NCBI RefSeq assembly: GCF_018408575.1
Contig: NZ_AP023418.1
Location: forward strand, 558,001-622,000
DNA length: 64,000 nucleotides
Reading direction: 5' to 3'
Source: Vescimonas coprocola
GTDB taxonomy: Bacteria; Bacillota; Clostridia; Oscillospirales; Oscillospiraceae
Position numbers and translations under genes: made by a program. Of this stretch, positions 24,239 through 31,988 are shown one piece after another (positions within the stretch are counted from its first letter, which is position 1; each line of letters starts with the position of its first letter). Under the pieces are notes generated by a model. That model saw only the letters and a list, made by a program, of their open reading frames with translations, had not been told where the DNA came from and searched no databases.

Positions 24239-24276
24239 AAAAAGGAACCCCACGGCGTATTACGCTGTGGGGTTCC
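24239..24276 (-). terminator. Terminator of RNase P RNA
   Basis: A near-perfect 16-bp stem followed on the minus strand by TTTTTCTT. It directly abuts the decarboxylase stop on the other strand and may serve both. Confidence 0.85.
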
Positions 24277-24284
24277 ATATCTAT

Positions 24285-24623
24285 GCGAGCAGGTCTGTAA
24301 GCCGGGTTCTGTATTTGACAGTCATCTATCTAAGCGCATCGTTGCCGGTGCGCTTCAGCCACCTCGGGAGCGGACGGGCCGCCCTATTGCTCCCATAGCG
24401 GTGTTGCTCCGGATAGAGTTTACAGCATCGGACACTCTCGAGCCGATGGGTGAGCTCTTACCTCGCCTTTCCACCCTTACCTCCGAAGAGGCGGTATATC
24501 TCTGTTGCACTTTTCCTGAAGTCGCCTTCGGCGGGCGTTACCCGTTATCCTTGCCCTGTGGAGCCCGGACTTTCCTCATGAACAGGCTTTCGCCTTGTCC
24601 CCGCAACTGTCTGGCCTACTCGC
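24285..24623 (-). ncRNA. rnpB: RNase P RNA (bacterial type)
   Basis: Catalytic RNA of RNase P, which matures tRNA 5' ends. On the minus strand the universally conserved P4 strands are clear: GAGGAAAGTCCGGGCTC near 24575 and CAGAACCCGGCTTACAG near 24300. GGTAAGGGTGGAAAGG lies between them. The ends pair: GCGAGTAGG (5') with CCTGCTCGC (3'), which sets the boundaries to within a few bases, giving about 340 nt. It has a strong promoter and terminator of its own. Confidence 0.95.
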
Positions 24624-24630
24624 AGGGTCT

Positions 24631-24659
24631 ATTGTACAGGATGGCGCCGAAAAAGTCAA
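24631..24659 (-). promoter_or_regulatory. Promoter of rnpB
   Basis: TTGACT (24654-24659), 17 bp, TACAAT (24631-24636) on the minus strand, placing the start at or near the mature 5' end. The -35 overlaps the stop codon of the upstream membrane protein. Confidence 0.85.
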
Positions 24660-25024
24660 CCGGAGATGGGCTCCTCCGGCGGGGTGCGGCGGCGCTTGCG
24701 GACCAGCAGGGCGATGAGGGTATAGACATCCTCCGTCAGCAGAGCCAGTACGAGGAAACGAATCGAGCCGAACTTCCAGATAAACAGTGCAGTTGTGACC
24801 ACGATAAAAGCGATTTGCAGCAGCAGGTCCGGGAGCGGGAGATTCGGAGACACCAATTTGGGACGGATCAGAAGGATCAGTGTGCCCAAAATCACGGACA
24901 ATATGTAGTAAGTCGCAATAGGGTATATGTTGAAGTGTATCGTGGAGTATTCCTGTATGGGTCTCTGCGCTGCTAAGATGCCAAAGAAGGCGGCATACAG
25001 CAATATGTTGATGCACTTTTTCAT
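24656..25024 (-). CDS. Small integral membrane protein, function unknown
   Basis: I do not recognise this 122-residue protein. It is almost entirely hydrophobic, with about four predicted helices (residues 5-17, 33-54, 67-86 and 91-109) and a basic RKRRR tail. Of two nearby ATGs, 25024 has the better 8-base spacing from AAAGGA than 25030. Base composition and codons are more AT-rich than in neighbouring genes (ATA, TTG, AAA are frequent), which may indicate transfer or simply low expression. It has its own promoter, and its stop lies inside the rnpB -35. Confidence 0.7.
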   Translation of the reverse strand: MKKCINILLYAAFFGILAAQRPIQEYSTIHFNIYPIATYYILSVILGTLILLIRPKLVSPNLPLPDLLLQIAFIVVTTALFIWKFGSIRFLVLALLTEDVYTLIALLVRKRRRTPPEEPISG

Positions 25025-25055
25025 AGCCATTGTCCTTTCTTTAGTTGATGATATC

Positions 25056-25084
25056 ATTGTAGCATAGGAATAGACAATGCGCAA
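25056..25084 (-). promoter_or_regulatory. Promoter of the 122-residue membrane protein
   Basis: TTGCGC (25079-25084), 17 bp, TACAAT (25056-25061) with TGC extended -10, minus strand. Confidence 0.65.
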
Positions 25085-25145
25085 CATAAAAAGTGAAATA
25101 TATTAAAAAACTTTGTGGAAAATATAGAAAATTATATACAGAGTA

Positions 25146-25185
25146 TAAAATAAGGGGGCGGCCTCTGGTAGAAGGCCACCCCCTT
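25146..25185 (-). terminator. Terminator of nrdD-nrdG
   Basis: AAGGGGG plus GGCC arms pair with GGCC and CCCCCTT; on the minus strand ATTTTAT follows. 34 bp after the nrdG stop. Confidence 0.8.
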
Positions 25186-25218
25186 CAGGAGGAGATATAA
25201 GGGATGTGTGGAGAGGGG

Positions 25219-25752
25219 CTATCGGCGCAGCTGATCCCAGAGGACAATGCGGTCGGAGGAGAGGGTTCGGGGCAGATCGATGATGCGCTGGTTGCGGCTG
25301 CCACGGAACTGGAGGGAGATGTCCTTTTCCTCCCGGAGGAAGCGGCCGTCTACCAGAATATCAATGCAGTGCAGGAGGTCGTCTGTCACCTCGCAGCGGG
25401 GATAGGAGCCATCCTGCAGCAACTCGTCCTCCAGTCGGAAACCGGTGAAGCACCAGACATTCTTCCGGGGATAGCGGCGGCGGACCTCCCGCAGGAAGGG
25501 CAGCAGGTCCCGCTGGTTCCGAGGCTCGAAGGGCTCGCCACCCAGCACCGTCAGGCCATTGACGAAGGGCTTGTCCAGCTCACGGAAGATCTCCGTCTCC
25601 GTCTCGTGGGTGAAGGGCCGGCCGTAGCGGAAGTCCCAGGTCTGGGGCTGGAAGCAGTCGGGGCAGTGGTTGGTGCAGCCGGAGACGAACAGCGTCACCC
25701 GCACTCCGGCTCCGTTGGCAATATCACATTTTTTCAGGGCTCCGTAGTACAT
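25219..25752 (-). CDS. nrdG: Anaerobic ribonucleotide reductase activating protein
   Basis: Radical SAM activase that installs the glycyl radical on NrdD; 177 residues. The cluster motif is CTNHCPDC (C-x3-C-x2-C, about residue 26), followed by LTVLGGEPF for SAM binding. I set the start at ATG 25752, before MYYGALKKCDIANGAG, the usual NrdG opening; the ribosome site (AAGAGA) is weak, consistent with coupling to nrdD 43 bp upstream. The transcript ends at the hairpin near 25165. Confidence 0.95.
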   Translation of the reverse strand: MYYGALKKCDIANGAGVRVTLFVSGCTNHCPDCFQPQTWDFRYGRPFTHETETEIFRELDKPFVNGLTVLGGEPFEPRNQRDLLPFLREVRRRYPRKNVWCFTGFRLEDELLQDGSYPRCEVTDDLLHCIDILVDGRFLREEKDISLQFRGSRNQRIIDLPRTLSSDRIVLWDQLRR

Positions 25753-25795
25753 GACATGGTCTCTTTTCGGTAAGATATTGCGGGGAAATGGGGGC

Positions 25796-27994
25796 TTACA
25801 GGTGCAGGACCCGATCCTTGATCTCCTGCGTGCGGCCCTGATTCCAGAACTGGGTGCCGATGTAGCCACAGGTGCGGCGGGCCACGTTCATCTTATCCTG
25901 ATCGGTGTTGCCGCACTGGGGGCATTTCCAGATGAGCTTGCCGTCCTCCTCCACCACGCTGATCTCGCCGTCCCAGCCGCAGACCTGACAATAGTCGCTC
26001 TTGGTGTTCAGCTCGGCGTAGATGATGTGGTCATAGATGAACTTCATGACCTCCAGCACGGCGGGGATGTTGTTCTGCATATCCGGCACCTCCACATAGC
26101 TGATGGCGCCGCCGGGGGACAGGTGCTGGAACTGGGCCTCGAACTCCAGCTTGGTGAAGGCGTCAATGGGTTCGGTGACGTGGACGTGGTAGCTGTTGGT
26201 GATGTAGCCCTTGTCGGTGATGCCCTCGATGACGCCGAAGCGCTTTTGCAGGCACTTGGCGAACTTGTAGGTGGTGGACTCCAGCGGCGTGCCGTAGAGG
26301 GAGTAGTCAATATCCTCGGCGTTCTTCCACTCCTTGCACTTGTCGTTCATCCGCTGCATGATGGACAGGGCAAAGGGGGTGGCGGAGGGGTCGGTGTGGC
26401 TCTTGCCGGTCATGAACTTGACGCACTCATACAGGCCTGCATAGCCCAACGAAATGGTGGAGTAGCCGCCGTAGAGCAGCTTGTCGATGACCTCGCCCTT
26501 TTTCAGACGGGCCAGAGCACCGTACTGCCACAGGATGGGGGCGGCGTCGGAGGTGGTACCCTTCAGGCGCTCGTGGCGGCAGCGCAGCGCACGGTGGCAC
26601 AGCTCCAGCCGCTCGTCGAAGATCTTCCAGAATTTCTCAATGTTGCCGCCGGAGGACAGGGCCACGTCCGGAAGATTGATGGTCACCACACCCTGATTGA
26701 ACCGACCGTAGTATTTGTGCTTGCCGGGCTCGTAATTCCCGGCGTTGGCGATGTTGCCCACCCCGGCGTCGGTGAAGCGGTCGGGGGTCAGGAAGGAGCG
26801 GCAGCCCATGCAGGTATACACGTCACCCTTGAGCTCCTTCATCTTCTTCTCGGAGATGTAGTCCGGCACCATGCGCCGGGCGGTACATTTGGCCGCCAGC
26901 TCCGTCAGATACCAATAGGGGGTGTCCTCGTGGATGTTGTCCTCCTCCAGCACATAGATCAGCTTGGGGAAGGCGGGAGTGACCCACACGCCCTGCTCAT
27001 TCTTGACGCCCTGATACCGCTGGAGGAGCATCTCCTCCACGATCATGGCAAGATCCTTCTTCTCCCGCTCGTCGTGGGCCTCGTTGAGGTACATGAACAC
27101 GGTGATGAAGGGGGCCTGTCCGTTAGTGGTCAGCAGCGTCACCACCTGATACTGGATGGTCTGTACGCCACGGCGGATCTCCTCCCGCAGGCGGGTCTCC
27201 ACCAGCTCGTGGATCTTCTCCTCACCGGGGTCAAAGCCGATGGAGTCCATCTCCGCCTGAACGATCTTGCGGATCTTCTGGCGGCTGACCTCCACGAAGG
27301 GGGCCAGATGGGTCAGGCTGATGGACTGGCCGCCATACTGGTTGCTGGCCACCTGGGCCACGATCTGGGTGGCGATGTTGCAGGCGGTGGCGAAGCTGTG
27401 GGGCCGCTCGATGAGGGTACCGGTGATGACGGTGCCGTTTTGCAGCATATCCTCCAGATTCACCAGATCGCAGTTGTGCATATGCTGGGCATAATAATCC
27501 GTGTCGTGGAAGTGGATGATGCCCTCCTCGTGGGCCTCCACGATCTCACGGGGCAGCAGCAGGCGGTTGGTGATGTCACGGCTCACCTCGCCGGCCATGT
27601 AGTCCCGCTGGGTGGAGTTCACCACCGGGTTCTTATTGGAGTTCTCCTGCTTGGCCTCCTCGTTGTTGCACTCGATGAGGGAGAGAATCTTGTCGTCGGT
27701 GGTGTTGGAGCGGCGCACCAGAGAGCGGGTGTAGCGGTAGGTGATGTAGTGCTTGGCCACCTCAAAGGCCCCATGGGCCATGATGTGGTGCTCCACCATG
27801 TCCTGAATTTCCTCCACGGTGGCGGCACGGTTCATTTTCTGACATTGCAGCTCCACGGACTCAGCGATGCGGCGGATCTGCACCGGGGTCATGCGGTCGG
27901 CCTCGTCCACGTCCTCGTTGGCCTTGGTGATGGCCACAATGATCTTGGTGATGTCAAAGGCCACCTCGGAGCCGTTGCGCTTGATGATTTTCAT
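25796..27994 (-). CDS. nrdD: Anaerobic ribonucleoside-triphosphate reductase
   Basis: Glycyl-radical enzyme making dNTPs without oxygen; 732 residues, full length. An N-terminal ATP-cone (KIIKRNGSEVAFDITKI) gives allosteric control. The ten-stranded barrel follows, then a zinc site built from CQVCGW and CPQCGN (about 658-680). The radical loop RRTCGYIG lies near the C-terminus (about 703). GGAGGAGAAAG precedes the ATG. NrdR boxes overlap its promoter. Confidence 0.97.
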   Translation of the reverse strand: MKIIKRNGSEVAFDITKIIVAITKANEDVDEADRMTPVQIRRIAESVELQCQKMNRAATVEEIQDMVEHHIMAHGAFEVAKHYITYRYTRSLVRRSNTTDDKILSLIECNNEEAKQENSNKNPVVNSTQRDYMAGEVSRDITNRLLLPREIVEAHEEGIIHFHDTDYYAQHMHNCDLVNLEDMLQNGTVITGTLIERPHSFATACNIATQIVAQVASNQYGGQSISLTHLAPFVEVSRQKIRKIVQAEMDSIGFDPGEEKIHELVETRLREEIRRGVQTIQYQVVTLLTTNGQAPFITVFMYLNEAHDEREKKDLAMIVEEMLLQRYQGVKNEQGVWVTPAFPKLIYVLEEDNIHEDTPYWYLTELAAKCTARRMVPDYISEKKMKELKGDVYTCMGCRSFLTPDRFTDAGVGNIANAGNYEPGKHKYYGRFNQGVVTINLPDVALSSGGNIEKFWKIFDERLELCHRALRCRHERLKGTTSDAAPILWQYGALARLKKGEVIDKLLYGGYSTISLGYAGLYECVKFMTGKSHTDPSATPFALSIMQRMNDKCKEWKNAEDIDYSLYGTPLESTTYKFAKCLQKRFGVIEGITDKGYITNSYHVHVTEPIDAFTKLEFEAQFQHLSPGGAISYVEVPDMQNNIPAVLEVMKFIYDHIIYAELNTKSDYCQVCGWDGEISVVEEDGKLIWKCPQCGNTDQDKMNVARRTCGYIGTQFWNQGRTQEIKDRVLHL

Positions 27995-28055
27995 TCTTTC
28001 TCCTCCTTGCCGTATGAAAAGTCGCCACAGGGCGGCTATGAATGCGAACACTGAT

Positions 28056-28084
28056 ATCATACACTATATATGGTGGTGATGCAA
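28056..28084 (-). promoter_or_regulatory. Promoter of nrdD-nrdG
   Basis: TTGCAT (28079-28084), 17 bp, TATGAT (28056-28061) on the minus strand. The spacer is almost wholly occupied by an NrdR box, so repressor binding would block the polymerase. Confidence 0.75.
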
Positions 28085-28107
28085 GGGGGAGAGCCAAAAT
28101 ATAGACG
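28061..28107. promoter_or_regulatory. Tandem NrdR boxes at the nrdD promoter
   Basis: Two 16-bp sites, 28061-28076 (core CTATATATGG) and 28092-28107 (core CAAAATATAG), start 31 bp apart. Each core matches the NrdR palindrome CWATATATWG at 9 of 10 positions. The 31-bp phasing is that of paired NrdR boxes. NrdR would repress nrdDG when dNTPs are plentiful. The nrdR gene is not in the window. Confidence 0.75.
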
Positions 28108-28190
28108 AAAACCAGCACCAAAAATCCAGAGAGAAATTTGTCAATACTTCACAATCGACACAAGATAAGGGATATTACAGAGAAAAGAAA

Positions 28191-28206
28191 GCACAAAATA
28201 TAGTGA
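28191..28206. promoter_or_regulatory. Additional NrdR-like box upstream of yqeC
   Basis: GCACAAAATATAGTGA has the same core as the second nrdD box and better flanking symmetry. A weaker 11-of-16 partner occurs at 28158-28173. It lies about 130 bp beyond the nrdD promoter and about 75 bp before the yqeC -10, so its target is ambiguous. Confidence 0.5.
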
Positions 28207-28318
28207 TCCTGCGGAAAAACGCCGGGGAAGCGGGAGGATTTTCACAGAAGGGGCCTCGTTTTTTTCAGGAAAGTGTGGTATATTGGGAAAAACGGATACG
28301 AAAGGGGCGGATCACGGG

Positions 28319-28978
28319 ATGGAACTGCGGGAACTGCTGGAGATCGGGCCGGGACTGACGGCGCTTATCGGCGGCGGCGGCAAGACCACGCTGATGTATC
28401 ATCTGGCGTCGGAGCTGCGGCAGCAGGGGACGGTGCTGGTGTGTACCACCACCAAGATATGGCCCCCGGCGCACCTGAGGGTCTGCACGGAGGAGGGGAC
28501 GCTGCGGGAGGAGCTGCGCCGCCGGGGCATCGCTTGTACCGGGACGCCTACGGAACAGGGGAAGCTGACGGCCCCGGCCATAGATAACTGGGAGACCATG
28601 GCGGATTTCGTGCTGGTGGAGGCGGACGGCTCGGCGGGGCGGCCCTTCAAGGCCCATACCGACTGGGAGCCGGTGCTGCCGGAGGAACGGCAGGCAACGG
28701 TCCTGGTGATGGGGGCTGACGGCTTCGGCAAGCCCATCAGTCGCATGGCCCATCGGCCGGAGCTGTATGCCCGGCTGGCGGGCGCCACGGAGGATCAGGA
28801 GGTAACGCCGGAGCTGGCGGCCCGTGTGGTGCGTCTGGAGGGCCTCCACGACCGGGTGTTTCTGAATCAGGTGGACCGGGCGGAGGAGTGGCCGCTGGCC
28901 CGGCGGCTGGCAGCGGTGCTGGACTGTCCCGTAACGGCAGGGACCCTGCGGGAGGGCCGGTGGCAGCGACTGAAGTGA
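28319..28978 (+). CDS. yqeC: YqeC: selenium-dependent hydroxylase accessory protein
   Basis: A 219-residue P-loop protein of the YqeC family, which co-occurs with SelD in genomes carrying selenium-dependent molybdenum hydroxylases and is thought to help make the labile selenium cofactor. Walker A is IGGGGKTTLM (residues 17-26); TTTKIWPP (about 43), VEADGSAGRP (about 101) and FLNQVD near the C-terminus are typical. The ATG at 28319 is used, because an upstream in-frame ATG at 28283 lies inside the likely extended -10 (TGG-TATATT at 28276-28284). Usual partners yqeB and mocA are absent nearby. Its presence supports reading ssnA, ygfK and hydA as part of that system. Confidence 0.88.
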   Translation: MELRELLEIGPGLTALIGGGGKTTLMYHLASELRQQGTVLVCTTTKIWPPAHLRVCTEEGTLREELRRRGIACTGTPTEQGKLTAPAIDNWETMADFVLVEADGSAGRPFKAHTDWEPVLPEERQATVLVMGADGFGKPISRMAHRPELYARLAGATEDQEVTPELAARVVRLEGLHDRVFLNQVDRAEEWPLARRLAAVLDCPVTAGTLREGRWQRLK

Positions 28979-29006
28979 TGACGGGAAAAATTTTTGCAGA
29001 TAGGGC

Positions 29007-29035
29007 TTGTATCCGCCGGCCATCTGTGGTATAGT
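29007..29035 (+). promoter_or_regulatory. Promoter of the riboswitch-alsT unit
   Basis: TTGTAT (29007-29012), 17 bp, TATAGT (29030-29035), with TGG extended -10. Starts about 29 bp after the yqeC stop. Confidence 0.65.
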
Positions 29036-29084
29036 ACCTCCAACAAAAACATATGCCCCCAAGAAACGGACAGAATCCAAGGAA

Positions 29085-29251
29085 ACTGGCCGGGGAGGGG
29101 ACTCTGGAGAAACTCACGACAGTGAGTGCCGAAGGTGCAAGGCCCGCGGGCCGAATCTCTCAGGCAAAAGGACAGAGCGACCGGGCCGCCCGCAGGGCGG
29201 CGAGCGGTGGTTTCTCCGGAGTCGCTGGCACAGGCCGGCGGCTCCTTTTTT
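29085..29251 (+). promoter_or_regulatory. Glycine riboswitch (single aptamer) with terminator platform
   Basis: The glycine aptamer core is clear: GTGCCGAAGGTGCAAG near 29127-29142 and ATCTCTCAGGCAAAAGGAC at 29155-29173. P1 forms from CTCTG (29102-29106) and CAGAG (29173-29177). Only one full aptamer is visible, so it is a singlet type. Downstream a 12-bp terminator stem ends in six T residues. GGAGAAA of the aptamer (29106-29112) is complementary to TTTCTCC (29211-29217), just before that stem, offering a possible switch helix. Whether glycine turns the transporter on or off cannot be read from sequence alone. Confidence 0.92.
29218..29251 (+). terminator. Riboswitch-controlled intrinsic terminator
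   Basis: GGAGTCGCTGGC pairs fully (three GU) with GCCGGCGGCTCC across a four-base loop, followed by TTTTTT, 28 bp before the symporter ATG. Confidence 0.85.
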
Positions 29252-29278
29252 CGCAGAGGGGCAGGGAGGAGACACATT

Positions 29279-30646
29279 ATGGAAGCGGTATTGCAGGTGG
29301 TACAGCGCATCAACTTTTATCTGTCGGATTATATTCTGGTGTTCCTGCTCATCGGTACGGGTCTGTATTTCTCCGTCCGCACCCGATTTGTGCAGGTACG
29401 GTGCTTCGGTGAGGGGATGCGGGCGGTGTTCGGGGAGTTCAATATGCAGGGCGGCAGGCAGAAGGGGGGCCTGTCCTCCTTTCAGGCCCTGACCACCGCC
29501 ATCGCCGCTCAGGTGGGTACCGGCAACATCATTGGCGCCTGCGGTGCCATCCTGCTGGGCGGGCCGGGGGCCATCTTCTGGATGTGGATCATCGCCTTTT
29601 TCGGCATGGCCACCATCTACGCCGAGGCGGTGCTGGCGCAGGAGACCCGCCGGGTGGCCGAGGACGGCAGCGTCAGCGGCGGGCCGGTATACTACATCAA
29701 GCGGGCCTTTCCGGGGAGATTCGGTACGTTTTTAGCGGGCTTTTTCGCCGTGGCGCTGATTCTGGCGCTGGGCTTCATGGGGTGCATGGTGCAGTCCAAT
29801 TCCATCGGGGAGACCTGCGCTGCCGCCTTCGGTGTGCCGTCGTGGGCGGTGGGCATCGCGGTGGCGGTGCTGGCGGTGGTGGTGTTTCTGGGAGGCATCC
29901 AGCGCATTGCCGGGGTCACGGAGAAGCTGGTGCCGGTCATGGCGGCGCTGTACCTGCTGGGGGGACTTGTGGTGCTGGTGTGCCGGGTCCGGTACCTGCC
30001 GGAGGCGGTGGGGATGATCTTCCGCTACGCCTTCGTCCCCAACGCCATCATCGGCGGCAGCTTGGGCTATGCCCTGAAAATGGCCGTCAGTCAGGGGGTC
30101 AAGCGGGGGCTGTTCTCCAATGAGGCGGGCATGGGCTCCACACCTCATGCCCACGCCATGGCCAAGGTGAAGCATCCCCACGAACAGGGCGTGGTGGCCA
30201 TGACGGGTGTGTTCATCGATACCTTCGTGGTGCTGACCATGACGGCGCTGGTGGTGATCTCCACTTTATATGCCGGAAACGGCATCCTCTCCGCCGGGAC
30301 AGCGGAGGGCGTCAGCAAGGCCAACATGGCGCAGCTGGCCTTCGGCACGGTGCTGGGCAGCCGGGCAGGCAGTATGTTCGTGGCGGTGTGCCTGCTGTTC
30401 TTCGCCTTTTCCACCATCCTCAGCTGGAACTTCTTCGGGCGGCTCAACGTATCGTGGCTGCTGGGGGAGAAGGCCGTGGGGGTGTATTCGGTGCTGGCCA
30501 TCGGGTTCATCTTTCTGGGCTCGTGCCTGTCCAACGACTTGGTATGGGAGCTGGCGGATCTATTCAACCAGCTGATGGTGCTGCCCAACGTACTGGCGCT
30601 GGTGACGCTGGGCGGACTGGTGGCAGCGGCCTGCCGGAGGAAGTAA
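29279..30646 (+). CDS. Sodium:alanine/glycine symporter (AGCS family)
   Basis: Sodium-coupled importer of glycine or alanine in the plasma membrane; 455 residues with about 10-11 transmembrane helices. Family motifs include SSFQALTTAIAAQVGTGNI (about 65-83), GGPGAIFWMW (about 98), and GVKRGLFSNEAGMGSTPHAH (about 276-295). The start ATG 29279 has GGGAGGA upstream; reading further upstream would enter the riboswitch. Control by a glycine riboswitch points to glycine as the physiologically relevant substrate. Alanine racemase follows 120 bp downstream under what looks like a separate promoter. Confidence 0.95.
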   Translation: MEAVLQVVQRINFYLSDYILVFLLIGTGLYFSVRTRFVQVRCFGEGMRAVFGEFNMQGGRQKGGLSSFQALTTAIAAQVGTGNIIGACGAILLGGPGAIFWMWIIAFFGMATIYAEAVLAQETRRVAEDGSVSGGPVYYIKRAFPGRFGTFLAGFFAVALILALGFMGCMVQSNSIGETCAAAFGVPSWAVGIAVAVLAVVVFLGGIQRIAGVTEKLVPVMAALYLLGGLVVLVCRVRYLPEAVGMIFRYAFVPNAIIGGSLGYALKMAVSQGVKRGLFSNEAGMGSTPHAHAMAKVKHPHEQGVVAMTGVFIDTFVVLTMTALVVISTLYAGNGILSAGTAEGVSKANMAQLAFGTVLGSRAGSMFVAVCLLFFAFSTILSWNFFGRLNVSWLLGEKAVGVYSVLAIGFIFLGSCLSNDLVWELADLFNQLMVLPNVLALVTLGGLVAAACRRK

Positions 30647-30693
30647 CGGCGGCGGAGACGGGAGACCGTCCCCGCTTTTCGGTGTTCCGCCCA

Positions 30694-30722
30694 TAGACTT
30701 TTCCGGCGGGATGTAGTATCAT
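30694..30722 (+). promoter_or_regulatory. Candidate promoter of alr
   Basis: TAGACT (30694-30699), 17 bp, TATCAT (30717-30722), 44 bp before the alr start. Both hexamers deviate from consensus. Confidence 0.45.
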
Positions 30723-30766
30723 GAGAGGCAAGATATCTGGCCCTGCGGGGCAGAGGAGGAACGAAC

Positions 30767-31930
30767 ATGGAATCCACACTGAGGCGCACCTGGGCGGAGA
30801 TCGATCTGGATGCGCTGGCGCATAATTATCAAACACTGCGGCGGCGGACGGGGACAAGGTTCGTGGGCGTGGTGAAAGCGGATGCTTACGGCCACGGGTC
30901 GGTGCAGGTGTCCCGAGTGCTGGAGGAGCTGGGGGCGGACTATCTGGCGGTGTCCAGTCTGGACGAGGCCATGGAGCTGCGGGCCGGGGGCATCACCATG
31001 CCCATCCTGATTCTGGGCCACACACCGCCGGAGCGGGTGGAGGAGCTGCTGCGCTACCACATCACGCAGGCGGTGACCTGCGAAGCCAAGGCACTGGAGT
31101 ACAGCGCCGAGGCGGTGCGCTGCGGCGGCACGCTGAAGATCCACATCAAGGTGGACACCGGGATGTCCCGGCTGGGCTTCCTGTGCGGAGGCGATCACTT
31201 TGAGACAGGGGTGGCGGGCATCTGTGCTGCCTGCACCCTGCCGGGACTGGAGGCGGAGGGTATCTTCACCCATTTCGCTGTGTCCGATGAGGCGGATACA
31301 GAGAGCGACGCCTATACACGGGAGCAGTTCGACCTGTTCTGCCGGGTCATCGGGGCGGTGGAGCAGCGGCTGGGACGGAGGTTCCCCCTGCGGCACTGCG
31401 CCAACACCGGGGCGGTGGCCCGGTGGCCGGAGACGTATCTGGACATGGTGCGGCCGGGGCTGCTGCTGTATGGCTGCGGTGAATTTGCCGGGCAGCTGGG
31501 CCTGCGGCCGGTGATGACCCTGAAAACCACCGTCAGCACCATCAAGGTCTATGAGCCGGGGACCTCCGTCAGCTATGGGCGGCGGTTCGTCACGGACCGC
31601 ACCACCCGCATGGGCGTGGTGCCTTACGGCTACGCCGACGGATTTTTCCGGTGCCTGTCCGACCGGTGGCAGATGATGACGGCTGAGGGGCCTGCCCCTC
31701 AGCGGGGACGCATCTGCATGGATATGTGCATGATCGATCTGACGGATCGGCCCAGCGTGGACGTGGGGGACGAGGTGGAGATCTTCGGGCCGGACAACTC
31801 CGTCAACGATATGGCGGAGCAGGCGGGGACCATCCCCTATGAGCTGACCTGCGCCGTCAGCAAGCGGGTACCCCGCATCTATCTGCGGCAGGGACAGGAG
31901 ATCGCACGGGAGCTGCTGCTGCGGTTTTGA
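30767..31930 (+). CDS. alr: Alanine racemase
   Basis: PLP enzyme giving D-alanine for peptidoglycan; 387 residues. The PLP lysine is in VVKADAYGHG (about Lys36) and the opposing catalytic tyrosine is in SVSYGRRF (about 265). KVDTGMSRLGF (about 127) and the RICMDMCMIDLT stretch (about 305) are typical. GGAGGAACGAAC precedes the ATG. It is placed after a glycine/alanine transporter, so amino-acid supply and cell-wall use sit side by side. Ends in a bidirectional terminator. Confidence 0.96.
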   Translation: MESTLRRTWAEIDLDALAHNYQTLRRRTGTRFVGVVKADAYGHGSVQVSRVLEELGADYLAVSSLDEAMELRAGGITMPILILGHTPPERVEELLRYHITQAVTCEAKALEYSAEAVRCGGTLKIHIKVDTGMSRLGFLCGGDHFETGVAGICAACTLPGLEAEGIFTHFAVSDEADTESDAYTREQFDLFCRVIGAVEQRLGRRFPLRHCANTGAVARWPETYLDMVRPGLLLYGCGEFAGQLGLRPVMTLKTTVSTIKVYEPGTSVSYGRRFVTDRTTRMGVVPYGYADGFFRCLSDRWQMMTAEGPAPQRGRICMDMCMIDLTDRPSVDVGDEVEIFGPDNSVNDMAEQAGTIPYELTCAVSKRVPRIYLRQGQEIARELLLRF

Positions 31931-31939
31931 CGAAATAGT

Positions 31940-31977
31940 AAAAGAGGGCTGTGGCATTTGCCACAGCCCTCTTTTTC
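31940..31977. terminator. Bidirectional terminator between alr and the EIIC-like permease
   Basis: AAAGAGGGCTGTGGC and its exact complement around an ATTT loop, with A-run and T-run on opposite sides, so it serves both converging genes. Confidence 0.92.
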
Positions 31978-31988
31978 GGAGAAAACGA

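Noticed and set aside
25751-28054. A 767-codon plus-strand frame opposite nrdD
   Set aside because: Antisense shadow of nrdD; no ribosome site or domain, and it would cover the nrdD promoter.
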